From Mesodorylaimus sp. YZB2_4 (Eukaryota; Nematoda; Enoplea; Dorylaimida; Dorylaimidae), in contig JASANH010000951.1 in assembly GCA_030248295.1 (NCBI GenBank), positions 62,001 through 126,000 on the forward strand: a stretch of 64,000 nt of DNA, given 5' to 3'. Positions 12,443-25,099 of this stretch are shown piece after piece. The notes under the pieces were generated by a model, which saw nothing but the letters and a program-made list of their open reading frames with translations, did not search any database and had not been told where the DNA came from. Position 1 is the stretch's first letter. Each line of letters opens with the position of its first letter. The position numbers were made by a program, and so were the translations under genes.

Positions 12443-14411
12443 ATTCGTCATTTTATAATTATATTTTATAGAATGAGTACATAAGCGGCCGTGTTTTCAG
12501 CCATAATCACATAATTATAGCCAACTGAACCCGTAATATGTTGGCATAAATAACCATATTTTGCTTTTGTGAAATTTTTTGTGTGCGGACCATGTCCATC
12601 GGACGTAGCCGTAGCCAGTTTGGCACCCACTACTGTGATCAATTTTTGCCTCTCTCCAGATGACTCGCTGTCACGTGACTTTTATTTGAAAATCAAAATA
12701 CAGTAACGGCCACAGCGCCTTCAAATATCCATGTCCTCAAACGCCCTTACGTAATTATCCATATAAGATATAAGATATAAGATTTTTTATTGGTTTTATT
12801 TTAAAAATTTAATACCGCTATGCAAAACTTTGACTAAATGACCGTCGTGTGAGTACTTTACTTTTAGAAGGATATTTTGACCACGAATGCTGAGTCAAGA
12901 ATAATATAAATATTCCAAAATGTTTTTTTGGAACAGATGGGAAATCACTTGTTACGTTGATGAAGGGGGTGTAATGCGAAGGTGCACAATACGAGTAGAT
13001 AGCAAATAAGAAGTCAATAAATAATCGAAGAATATGCATTTGTATATAAATTAAACATGATACAAAGAGGCGTATATTCAGTATATATCTATACTGTATG
13101 TGTATATAAGCAGGCAATGTGGTGCCTGCTTACGATTAGACCAGCCAACCAGGCGCACAATGCTAAAGGACGATTTCGCCTAATGGTAAGTGAATATACG
13201 CGGGTGACATATCATCAAGATGATTCGCTACGAAAAGAATCAGACATTTGTGGTATGCAACCTCTTTACGTAGGCAGGGCCTTCGACTATGTAAATCACT
13301 CGGCCAATCCGAGAACTTCGGACATTTACTGCATGCATTTTGTGCCGATTCTGTCCACGATACTCTTTCAGTCATCAAAAAGTTAGCTTTGATAACGAGC
13401 AAAAACCTGACTTTACAAATCTGCAAAAAATTTCCTTGGTAGAATCAAATTTTGTTGGGTGCTCAAATTCACTGACTTTTTTCGCCAGAAGCAAAGCATC
13501 TGCTGTGCCGTGTTGCAGCAACCTGGAATTTCTGCTCTCAAATGCATAAAAAGGGAGAAAAAATTACGCGTATCACGTCGAGCTTTCGTCTTGCTCAATC
13601 TAATTCTTCGGGTTATAAATTACCGCCACAGCGATCTCCAAAGAGATCCTTAAACTGAAGGTCCTGCAAGTTTGAAGAACTATAATGCGTGAAGAGCAGG
13701 GAATGGCTAAAACTGACCAGCTTTCCAACAAAACCTTTTACTACGTTACATACCCGCAAACATTTATATTTTAACATGTCTTCTACAGTATATTTAAATT
13801 TATAAGCTACCCAGTATTATCCAAGTTTGCAAAATAATTTGAGCAGCTAACATAAAAGCAAGATAGAGCGGGGTAAAATCACTTATTACCTTCGTTGTCA
13901 CAATGGCCGAACACATCACATAATACATCCCACCACTGTCCTATTACTGCATACAATGCTGATTAGAAACATCTTTTGACTATTGGGCAAGAAAGACAGA
14001 CAAAATGTGATTAAACTAATAAAATAGCACGACATTTAGAGAAATAACGCAGACAAATTGCTAAAAGTAAGATACTAGACCAGAATATCGATTCAGAAAA
14101 CGAGCACAACGGTAGACCTCAGAGGTGTAAGATAAATAAACTAAAGACCTACAAACTTGAGCAAAAAGCACTGTAGAGTTAGACGTTTCTAACGATAAGT
14201 CAACACACAGCGACAAAACACAGAACTACTGGTACTTACAATTAGTAACCCATAAAGTGTCCAGGCATTGCCATACAAGACGATCCATCTAAATAGGTGC
14301 AACGGAGCACAACAAAGCATCTACTTCAAATATCTAGGGATCAAATTCAGTAAACCCGATCCTTCCAATTCCTACCCTGACAGACATAAATACATGAGAA
14401 AAACACTGTTT
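12443..14411. other. Intergenic region between the transporter and TPS A
   Basis: AT-rich, with no coding exon seen. It contains a short GATATAA microsatellite near 12764-12785. Both genes end here (transporter +, TPS A -), so it should hold both 3' untranslated ends. No canonical AATAAA on the proper strand could be assigned. Confidence 0.5.
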
Positions 14412-17400
14412 TCAGTCGCTGTCAAGTCGACGACGCTCAACTTTTTTTTCTGGACGTATTTTTATTTCCCGCACTGTGGCTTGGGCCATTGCACCCAACA
14501 CGACTTCGGGCGATGACACGAAAGCATAATTGCTGTTCCTGACTTGCTGGCACAAGCGAGTCACGCGCTGACGTAGTTCCTCGTTGGTGGTCACCCACAC
14601 GGCGTATGTGTTCTCTGGGTTGACCCCTAGAGCTTCCTGTAACATGGGCAAGTCGGATTCGGAATCTCCGAAAACCAGCAAGTTCCCATCGCGTAGATCC
14701 AATGCCATGCGTTCAGCGAACAAACGCAAGCCCTGACCTTTCGTGAACACACGCCCAGAAAGCTTGGCTTTCAAGAAGATTTTGATGTCCGTCTCTGAAT
14801 CTTCGACATGCAAAGTCTTCGCTGTTGGATCCAACTCATGAATAAGATCGCAAATAACGCTGAACCTAAACCAGAAAAAAATTCCTGCAAGTCACAAGCA
14901 GTCTAATCAGACGGTCTTATCAGTCTTAGAAGACTGACAACTAAGCAAGCACAGAAGCAAGTAATATGTTGTCGATTCTCAATATAAATTTTAGATGAGG
15001 GTTTGCTTGCAAAAAGCTATACGCAGGTCATAGCTTATCCAGTCACTGAATATGCATCTCCCGACTGCGGGCAGCATGAATTAGTATCACCGCGTTCCTC
15101 GCCCTGGGATTCGGGCAGGTCTGATACAAGTAATCTGCTATCTCGGAAAGGAGGCTGGATAATTTCCCTGGGATCTCAGACTCCCTATAATCCAGAACCA
15201 TATGGTATTCGTATGCTTCCTCAGCCCATTCAAACTTCAACTTTACAGTGCCCACTAAGTACAGAAAATTTCTGTGCTATGTACCTTGAGTGAAGAATCG
15301 CTCATGCGGAGTCGATGCAATTTCTGCTTCAGTAACTTACCAAGCAGCCGATTTTCGTTGCCCCACTGATCCATAGCAATCTTGGCGCGCCACAGTTATA
15401 CGCCCACAATGCTTCTGTAACCCAGAACCGATCCAAGCAAAACGCTGGTACTTTGGATCCTCCAACAAAGCTTGAATACGATCGGCCACTCGATCCAGCA
15501 ATTCCGAATCTGCATCGCTGATCGAGTCGTCCTTGAATTTCTTGGATCCGTTCACGTACCATTCGCGACCACACGAGGCCCCGTAGCAGTAATATCCGTC
15601 CGGCATGGTCACCACATCCAAGATGCCGACATTGGCCAGCGGAGCGGAGGTGACGATGGCCGCGTACTGAGTGCAGCGATGAGCGAACGTAGCTTGAATG
15701 ACACCACTGTACGCCCCTTGAATGCTGCTCTGGTAACTGCACGAATAACTTTTCAGTGTTCCATCACGATCCGTAAAAAAGTACTGCAACAAACAATAAC
15801 GTTACTGAGACGTATAGGCCGTCAGGCTCTACGCAATGGCCTGCACACCCAAGGGCGACATTGCGTCGCGACCCTCCACACGAAGCGCTATAATCTACAT
15901 CATCTTTTACCTGAAAGTGGTCGCCTTTAGAAATCAGTGCAAACACCGCCTCGATCTCACTCGTGAACGCCTCAGCCCCGTCTGGATGATAGCAAGCCAA
16001 GGAGGACATGAAACGTTCCAAATTGTCGTAATCCTCGCTCTGGACATGATCCAAAAATGCCAAATCAATATCCAACTGGATCAACTCGTCGGACACGTCC
16101 AGTCTGGCTAGTTGATCAGTTTCCGCCGCATTAGGTGCCACTGGATGATCTTCCGAGTCAGAGTTGTGCCCTGAAGTGTCACCGGCGGTCGTTTTCAGCC
16201 ACAGCACATTGCCTCCTTCTTGGCAACTATCCTTCAGGGCGTTGCGCGCATTACGCAAGGAGAGGGCGAACTGCGGGCGCAGTGGAACACCTTTTAGGAC
16301 ACGCTCAACGATCTGACGACGCACTCCTCGCGTTTCGCTCATCAAAGCGTAGAACTGACGTAGGGTACGCAGCCGTATGGGTTTGATCACATCGTGCGTC
16401 CAACTAGGGTCCAAAAATTCTCTCGACCATTTCTCGATATCATTAGCCAACAGGAAGTCTGCCAGACGACGACCCTTAGCAGCGATCACTGAACGATCCT
16501 CGGTGGATGCTTCATAGAAAACGTCAGCAAACGCATCAGTGTCGTACAAATCAGGGACGCGATGATACAGCTGAAGCGAAAGCACACAAATTTAAAGAGG
16601 GCAATCCAACTTCCTGTTTATGAAACGCTTAAAACAGTTCTTACTTTCTCCTTATCACTGTAAAATCCAGCCGCTGTGAATTGCTGCTCAGTGCCCGCTC
16701 CGCTCGACAAAATAAGGGTGGCTGATGGATTGCAAACCAGCATTTCCTTGGCCACCAAATTCATACCATCTTTCTTCGGGGTCACCACTCCCACGTCCAT
16801 AGCCATGTAATGCGGGATTAATTCAGCTCGTGTCAATCCCGAAGTTTGGAAAACAATGGCCTTCCATTCGGGATCTTCAGGACTTTTGAACTGCTCATTA
16901 ATAGAGTCCGCTAGTGCTATACATTCGTCTTGGTATTGACGATAGGTGTCGACCGAGCGACGATTAGTGACTGCAACTTGAAAGAAGACGTCTTTGCCAA
17001 TACGATCCGGATGACGTTCGTAATATCGTTTGTAAGCCTAAAAAAGTGTTACCAGGATGGAAAATGGTATCAGACAATATCTTAACTGTGGCGAGTGTAA
17101 AAAAACTTCTGTGGCAACGAGAGCATGTATGGTACCACATTTGGAAACCCTCCTTCCCAGACGTGATCGTCACTTGTATTCTCCTCGGTGGCACCTACAT
17201 AACTACTGCTGCTGCGTGCTGATGGCGAATAAAGGTTTCGGTAGCCTCGCCTGTAATGCAGGTGGAAAAGTAGAAAAGCCGCTTCAAAGCTCCAGGAAGG
17301 AGCGCATCATGACATAACGTTAGAGCATATAATGTATGTCACCAATTGCGCACACATGTTCCTCAATGCCGGATGCCATTGGACTTAAGGTGGGATCTTT

Positions 17401-20400
17401 GGGACATTGAGCCTTACCAGTTAGAGGACAGATTCGAACCTAGGTCAGCATTCTTACCTGCAACTTCTCCTTAATTCCTTTCGTGTAATCGAACCGTTCG
17501 ACAGAAAAGAAAAATTTCCCGCTTCGTTGTCCCATGTACTTCTGGCGGATTTCTTCGGCCATTGCTATTGATTTTGGGTCACGTGCAATTACCAAGAATT
17601 CTTCATTTTTTATGCTGACTGGGAACACGCCAAGCGATGACGATATACCGTCATAAGTTGCGTGGTGTTTATCATTGGTTTCGTTGTATTCGATACGAGC
17701 TTGAGGAAAATATTTGTGAATTAATTCGATGAAAGTTTCGCGATCACGATGAGTTTGAAAACCAACTTTGTTGAACGCCAAAATACCGCGCAGAACAGCT
17801 TCGGCCACCAGTTTGTACTAAAGCAGAAACTAGAGGTGACGAGAACCAGAAAATCTACTGTAGATTAGGCACCCTTGCCTTGGTGAAGAACGACTCCGGT
17901 GGCTGGAAAGGTATGTGCAAGAAGAAGCCCACTTCCAAATTCGGATCCAACGATTGCAACATGATTCCAGTCAACAATAGATGGTAATCGTGGATCCACA
18001 AGAAATCTTGGGGTCTGCTGTCGCGAGCAGCGTTGATAGCAAAGAGGTAATTGACACGGACATAGGCGTTCCAATGCTCGCGCAAGACCGCCTCGTCGTC
18101 GTAGTCACTTACTATATACTCCTCCAGATTGTGCAGCGCTGGCCACAGGAGACCATTCGATATGCCGCCGTAGTATGTGTTGTAGTCTTCCTCAGAAACG
18201 ACGACTGGGTTCAGCTTGTAGTTGTCCCTAAAATATGTAATGTCCACGTTTACTGTACTGTGCGAATGCTACGATCAGCATGAGCGGGGGTGGCGTCTCG
18301 CCTACAAGTGAAATCCTTGGCCTATCCCAGGACGAACTAGGACGAGCCAGTGGACGGCTCTAGTCACAGGAACGAACCCACGCAGCCAACGACGCCTCGT
18401 GTATTGTTTACTCGTCAGCCACACACAAGGGTCGTTTAGGCTCACAACTCGAAGGGCGGCCGCACGTGTCGATCCTGGCGGAGGTTCTGGTAATCCTGAG
18501 CCTGCATTGCCCAGACTGCAATTCAGACCAGGAACTCAATACCAGTCGCCCCCCCCCATTCCTGCAAACCGAACCAGTCACGGCCTCGATATCACTCTCG
18601 GCCTCGTGTCTGGCCCTGACCTAGGAGAGGCAGACCAGTTCCCTGAACCAGTGCACTGATAGGTGCAGATAAGGTATCCACGCCTATTACACGATCGACC
18701 CTACGCAAAGTGCAGGATGTTTCAGTCCTTGACGAATCTGAAGACTTTGTTTAGCTGCTGCTTTTGCTTTGGGGTGCCAATTTTCTGGCAGTCTGGCAGG
18801 GGCATTACGCTTCGCCGCTTAGAGCGAGACACAGCCTTCCCTGGATTTATGCAGTCCCCCATGAGTGAGAGACTTTCACGCGCAGTAGGGTTACCCGGCC
18901 TGCTGGTAGTGAACGCCAAGCCTCGTCCATGGCTCGGCTCTAGCTGGAGGGCTGGAAAAACAAAAGCACCAGATGATTTTTAGCAGGCAGGCATTGGAAA
19001 CAGTGAGACGTCAGGGGGGTAAACAAACTTGGACACAACAGATAACCGACTTGACAGTTTCGGCTGTCGAGCATCGACAGGGTACAATGCCCTATGTCAA
19101 GGTGCTCCAAATGGAAAAAACAGAGGGAAGCTGCCGTCAGGCCAGTCCCCTCAAGGCCTCGCTTGTTAGTTGCTTTCTGGCAAGGCAGAACAATTCTGTG
19201 AGTAGAAAAAACAGGGATGCTCGCTCTTAATAGTCAGCTCATACACCACAAAAGTTGATTCAATAAATCGAAATGCACGAAAAAATGGAAAATCATGCGA
19301 ACTTACTTGTTGTAATCCTTCAAAACGCTCAGTAACGACAGAGCTTCCTTGATCTCCTGTTTGACCCCATCGTCTTCTCGATTCGGGTCTTGTAACATAC
19401 TGAATTGGACCTCCGTATTTGCGTGGCGAATAAGAGGAATGCCCAATGAATTGGTTGGAGGTGGGTTCACTGTAGGTGTTTCGCGCCCAGTGCGACTCAG
19501 AGGAACGTCTGGCCCGAAGCATGCCAGCCACAGGTTTTCTGGGTCTTTGTTCATGACTGGAGCACAGCAACTGACCAATCCACCGCTGCCTTGACCGATT
19601 TCCCAGCTGCCACTTTCCTCGCCCTTGCGCAGCGAAACTGGAGGAGCATTGCTAATTGCTATCACACGCTCCTGCAACAGAAACGAATATGATTTCCATA
19701 AAATGATGATGAACTGATTCATGGCACATCTTCACACAAATAATCCAAAACTGAGATTAGAGTGTACATTGCGTACCTGAAAATGTCCCGTAGACAATGC
19801 ACCCGATGTCACAGTTTCTGGCGGATCTGATGTATTATCTGAAATCTTCCTGCTCTGTTCCGTAGCAGCTAGAGGAAGTGGAGGTGGTGGAGGGGCCGGA
19901 GGGACCCCGTTCTCAGCTATCGAAGCCATGACTTTCGCCACTTCCTCGTCTTCAGGCGCTTTTTCCATAAATTGATCAGAAGTACTATGTTGATCCAGAC
20001 CGCTTTCTTTTTTGCGTGCTGCTGCGACTGCTGCGCGAGCAGCAGCAGCCGATGCTAATTGAGGTAAGTTGGATCCACTACCGCTCGTGATTCGACGTTG
20101 CATCATGGCGTTGAAAGCTTCCTCGAAACGCTTTGCCGGTTTGGCTAAAAGCGAGTCACGAATACCAGGAACAGCGGCAAATAATTCTCGGAGGCGATTT
20201 TTTCCAGTGTTCACATCGTAGAGAGTCAAACTGGAGAAAAGAGCGAATAATTAGAGAATATATTTTAGTCTGACTGATCTGAGAGCACAAGTTACACCGA
20301 AGGGGGGGGGTCGAGTTATTCACAGCGAAATTGGAAAATACAGCATAACGTTAAACAGAATATGCTAAATTTCATTGCATCAGACTCCATGTTCTTTAGC

Positions 20401-22310
20401 GTCAAGGTTAGGGGCGTCTAGTTGCGGCGTCACCCGTCAGTGCGGTGTTTTAACCATGTACAAGGTCGGAAGACTTGGCCCAGCTGCTTTGGGTTTACGC
20501 GTGATGCAAATGCTCCACTGATCACCTCCTCCGCCAGTCGCACAGCCTGTCGTGAAACACAGCTATAGAATTAACTCCCATCCAGAGGAAAATGACCGCT
20601 CGGCAGTCCATAGAAGCGATGGCTGGAGACACTCACCGCCAGAGACCATATGAAAAAAGTGAGCGTGAATCCTCACGACAAAACAAACCAGAAAGATGGA
20701 GAAACGCCGGCCGCGCCCCAAGCGAGACTAACCGTTCAGAAAATGATGATGATTATGATCTTGAACATGAGTGAGTCAAAGGACAGAAAACCAAGCAAGG
20801 CAATAGGCCGATGAGAGCTGAACTCATTCTTACAGTAAAACCAACAAGTGGGTCATTATTATCTGCTCTCTGTGTCACGATCAGTCAGGCTGCCCTGCAT
20901 CAGCAACTTCAGGCAGTAGAAGTGCAATGCATCTGGGAGTCACATCTCTTGATCTCTTGTCATATTGCATAGAAATCAAATTATTATAAAAAATAGTATT
21001 TACGAAAACCAGAATATATTGAGCATTCGATTGCAGTTAATATTTAATTGGCACCCCACAAACATATGGGAGGTCAGTAGAGCAGAGAAAAATAACTGGC
21101 CTGAGTACCTCTTGTTTAAATTCTTTAAATGTATTATTTGTCAAGTCTCACTGAACCGTACTCTTTCTGCCTAAAGAAAGAGAGCCACCAACATAGTATA
21201 GCCACGTTTAATAAACTGGCGACTTCTGATATTGATGTAGCGTAATGAGGCGATCAGCCATCGCCTCGCCATGCGATATCGACTCAAAATCGATCACTTT
21301 TCAGTGCAATCGATCTTCTTTTACTACTCCTCTCAAACATTCAAAAACCCGTTTCTCACACTCTTTGGTACTTTCCACTCCTCATTTGCGCCCTAGCGCC
21401 CCTTATCATTTGTGTGCTAAACAACATACTGTACACCTGTGGAAAACTGATATGCACATGGCCCACTCGAGTGCAAGTGGAGGCCCGCTGGGCTTTTCGG
21501 CAGTCGGAGTGTTCAGTAGATAGGGATGAACACTTTATTCCCCAACTTCAGTGCCTATTTAGTACAATCTCCTGTTTACTCTTCCACTGCGCCTGCAAGC
21601 TGTCCGATTGCGAGCAAACATGGATGAACTGCTGAAAACGGAAATTTCAACAGCATATACAGTACATATATGTGTTGTTGAAATTCGGCCATTGAGTTTT
21701 AAAAATTGTGCAAACTTGTTAAAGCATCCGACGGCTTTTTGGACACAGTGCAAAGTCGAAAGGTGATTCTTCAAAACAAAACAGAGTTGCGTTGGAGAGG
21801 AGGGAGCGAAGGGGGAAGGTTTTGAAAAGGTTAGGCTGGGGAGAATGTTTGAATTTCTTACCTGAACAATAAAGCTTCTCTGTAGTTGGTTCCGTATCGC
21901 AGATCGCTTTCGTACAAATATGGCACGGCTTTCTTCCAGAAGAAAACGGTATGATAGCCCAGCAGATTGATGAAATAGGCGAACGAAGTGTGGTTCTTTA
22001 GTTCGCTGCCCAGGCATTGCTCCAATACCAGAAGCATACCGCGGAAAGCCACTTCCGACATTTCATCTTTCAATTTCCACTTTTCTGCGAAAATGTCGCT
22101 TGCCTTTTGCAGCAGGACGTCGCCCAAGGGTACATTCGGATCGATCGGCTCTTTTTCAATGTTTCCACTGGGAGCATTTTCGTCATCGGCGATACTGACG
22201 CACAACTTGAAATCAGTCGGATCTTCGGCTAACGTTTTCAGAGTGTCGACAATTTCTTGGCGGAACCGAGCGTTCGATGTCGTCGACGAAGTTGAGGTCT
22301 GTCTTTCCAT
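14412..22310 (-). CDS. Trehalose-6-phosphate synthase with HAD phosphatase domain, copy A
   Basis: Makes trehalose 6-phosphate from UDP-glucose and glucose 6-phosphate in the cytosol. Exons in coding order: 22310-21862, 20230-19777, 19671-19307, 18227-17879, 17817-17458, 17037-16645, 16570-15911, 15783-15341, 14865-14412; 1308 aa. Residues 1-300 are a nematode-TPS-like N-terminal region. The GT20 domain runs from about 303 to 790 with WIHDYHL, GFFLHIPF, VERFDYTKG and DGMNLVAKE, which carry the substrate Asp, His, Arg/Lys and Glu known from OtsA. From about 1011 a HAD domain has FFTDRDGT (motif I), FTKGQG (Lys motif) and GDSESD (motif IV), so it may also remove the phosphate. The intron after exon 4 begins GC rather than GT. 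The exon 1 frame stays open to an acceptor at 22358 in the same phase as in copy B, so a further 5' exon is likely but was not found. Confidence 0.93.
17818..17878 (-). other. GC-AG intron in TPS A
   Basis: This 61-base intron starts AAG|GCAAGG and ends TTTAG|TAC. At the same position copy B has AAG|GTAAGG (33200-33148, 53 bases). The flanking exon bases fit the strong consensus that GC donors usually need. Reading frame continues only if it is spliced here. Confidence 0.8.
18304..18692 (+). repeat. Interspersed repeat A, copy 2 (inside TPS A intron 3)
   Basis: Matches the reverse complement of 6012-6398 from GAAATCCTTGGCCTATCCCAG through GCCTATTACAC. It lies in the intron between exons 3 and 4 of TPS A, on the opposite strand to the gene. 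The conserved open frame is 18399-18659. Its last 100 bases also match the insert at 63076-63191. Confidence 0.8.
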
Positions 22311-22357
22311 TTTGGCTATTTCACGTCTGTCGCTTAAGCGGAAAAAGCTGTCCACCG

Positions 22358-24359
22358 CTGGAACTGGTTAGCAAGAAAGACACCTAAAAAGTCCAGGTAA
22401 CTATGTATGACTGGCGCATGAAGGCCCGCACCGGGCTCGCGAAGTGGTCGAGGAAGAGATTGCGACCATAGAGCAAAAGGAGCAACGAGAAGTCTGAGAC
22501 CTGCTTGACTTCTGACAGACTAGAGGATAAAGCTTTGCAACGCCAGCTCTTGTCGAAGTTAGCAATAATTGTACTGGAGAAAGACAAAAGGATTGCAGTC
22601 TGCCGTTGCGGATGACGGCGAAACACAAACACTAGTCAGATTAAACCTAGGCGATGTGTACCCTTTGCATAACCAGATTCGGTGCAAACAACTCTGCTGC
22701 TTCGTAAGCTAGCCCGGAGCCGCAGTGCGAAAACATATCATTCTTGTGAGCAGGCGAGGCCCGTCACGTGAAGAAAATGAATCGATTTTCTCGCGAGAGG
22801 GACAGTGCGAGTAGAACGAGTGGTGTATGAGAAAATGTTGAAAAAGGATATGGAAAGCCGAAAGCTGACACCGTGTAAGGCAGCAAATCCGCGGAACATG
22901 TCTAGCGGATAATCTCAACAGCGTAATTGCAAGTATCAGAAAATCTTGACACTCACACAGGGAGTGCGTCAGGAACCGGCCAACTTGTTTACTAATAGCT
23001 TACACCCCAAAACGTAGATTACGTAGATTTTCAAGACGCTCTTTGAAAAACTGTCAGTTCTGCTGACGCAATTTCTAGGGGTTGCGGACTAATGCCAGAA
23101 CGGCCTCTCTTTCCAGAAAAATGGAAAAAAGCTGCAATACCCAACAACCAGCGCAGCAAGAAGGAGCAAAGCAACCGCCTAGGCGACCCGCGCATGCACA
23201 TTGGCAAACGGGATCTCGGCCGAGGAGGGAACTGCGGCGACGTCGTCCTAATCTGTTTTCGCTATCGGAGCGACCGCCTATGGGCTGCGAGCGCAGGCGA
23301 GGGAACGGCATCAAGAACATAGGGGGACCTTTTTTTGCGTTTTGACAGTAGCTAAACTTTGCACCTGCAAAAGGGCTGCAAATTAGTAGCGTAGCAGAAA
23401 TTTATTGTATCAGCGAGGCCTAGTGAAAGCGGTGATAGGAATAACAGGTAGGAAGCCCATGAAGCTTTTTCGACTAAATGCGGCTTCTGATCTCAGTAGC
23501 AAGGAGAAGATGCGGTCGCAAATCCGTCACATCAACTGAAATAATATCCTATCCAATATCCAATAGTTGAGAAAGCAAATATGTGTCAGCTTACACGATT
23601 CTAAACCAACTAATGATAACCGCCAGAATAAATCTGATCATGAGATTTGGTTACACGATTAGAAAACTTTCCGTTCGACCAAGTCGCGAGTAACTTTAGA
23701 CGGCACGATAAACATCTTTTATGTTTGTCAGACATTGCAGTGTTTTCCTGGCAGCTAGTATCATCCGGATTTTTCAAGAACAACAACATCTGCTGGTGCA
23801 GGGCAATGCGTGAATATCACGTGCTCGAGAAACCATCTCTTTCGCACGTGACAAGCCGGCTTTCCCTTGCTGCTGCTTGTTTTGACAATGACGAGTCGAC
23901 GACCGTTAGCTGCCAGCTGGACAAAATAGTGTCTCTAAAAGAATAGCACATCTCTGTTATCGTGTCGTCATTCAGGTTTACCCGGGAAAGCATGCGGCAC
24001 AAACACTAGAGCTAAGTACAGTGATCTCTGGCTCGTCCTTCAGCAAAATTTGAATGCAAACATTGTTTACATACATCTTCATGTTGCCTTTTGATAAGCT
24101 TCATGCAGAAAATTTTGTATGCGCCCGGGACAGGTCTGCTTGGTGCAGAATAAAAAACCAGTAGAGACTGTTCTATCCTGCTGGAAATTACTTAGCAAAT
24201 GGGGAGTTTTGCGAGGGGTATAAACTATTAGTACAAGACAAGTTATTTGGACATATCAGTCATCACTCATCATCAAGGTCATACAAGAGATTTACGCTGC
24301 CAACGCATTGCAAATTATCACATCGTACATTTCAATCCGCGCTTTTCTCCCTCTTATTT
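22358..24359. other. Region upstream of TPS A, no exon assigned
   Basis: Copy B has a candidate 5' exon ending in phase 1. I searched this stretch on the minus strand for an ATG exon with a GT donor in that phase and found no convincing one. No other coding sequence is recognised. Confidence 0.4.
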
Positions 24360-24540
24360 TAATTCAATTTTGCTGCTTCTATCACCTGGGCCTTGGCGAA
24401 AAACCTGAAGAAGAATTTAAAAAAACCGCAGTACTTTTAGCGCTGACCATTACTGACCAACCAGATTTGCAAAATCGCACCAATGAACTAATTACAATCC
24501 TTGGTTACGTTAAATTCGAATAGCAGTTGCCGATTTTCCC
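24360..24540. repeat. Repeat B fragment
   Basis: Contains AGCGCTGACCATTACTGACCAACCAGATTTGCAAAAT in similar order to the right part of the element at 51682-52025 and to 62048-62395. Only one end is recognisable, so this is a truncated copy. Confidence 0.5.
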
Positions 24541-24879
24541 GTGTCAGTCGCTTATTGATTGTTATTCTTGGCGATTCAAATCAGCACATATAGACCATCA
24601 GCTTTGAAACCAGTCTGGAAACCAGACCAGAAATCATTCTCTCAAAATCAAAAGCCATCTTAGCAAGAAACACCAGATTCGCGACGAATCGGATCAGCCC
24701 CTGAAATATGCTGACTGGAACATGATTATGAATAGACTATCCTTGACAAACGACTGTCAGATTTTTACGGAACAGATTAACGATTCTGATCGAATTAATC
24801 CAGCATAAAAATGTTCGTTATGAAACCATGGATTAAATTCTAATCTGCTAACGTTAATTCGGAAGAAAAAGGTGGAGTA

Positions 24880-25038
24880 TATAGTCGACCTCAGATAATT
24901 GCAAGCTCTCCGGACGCCAAAATAAGTTGCAATTAGACAAAGTTGCAATTATCCGAGGTTGAAACACACGTAAAACATACTCTAGCTTTAAAAATAATTG
25001 GGGAGTGGGGACTTGTTGCTATTATCCGAGGTCGACTG
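24880..25038. mobile_element. Short pogo-like MITE
   Basis: A 159-base element whose left end (TAGTCGACCTCAGATAATTG) matches the reverse complement of the right end (AATAGCAAC-type tip ending GTCGACTG). TA flanks both sides (24878-24879, 25039-25040). Inner copies of TTGCAATTA occur. No coding capacity. Confidence 0.75.
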
Positions 25039-25099
25039 TAAAACATACACGCAAAGTGGCATCATTGTTCAGCAAATTCTTTTTCATCCCTTCGAGCAC

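Noticed and set aside
15043..15255. 70-codon minus-strand frame (contains EWAEEAYEYHMVLDY-like text) in the last TPS A intron
   Set aside because: Its acceptor is out of phase with exon 8, while exon 8 joins exon 9 perfectly, and copy B has nothing like it. Not a cassette exon.
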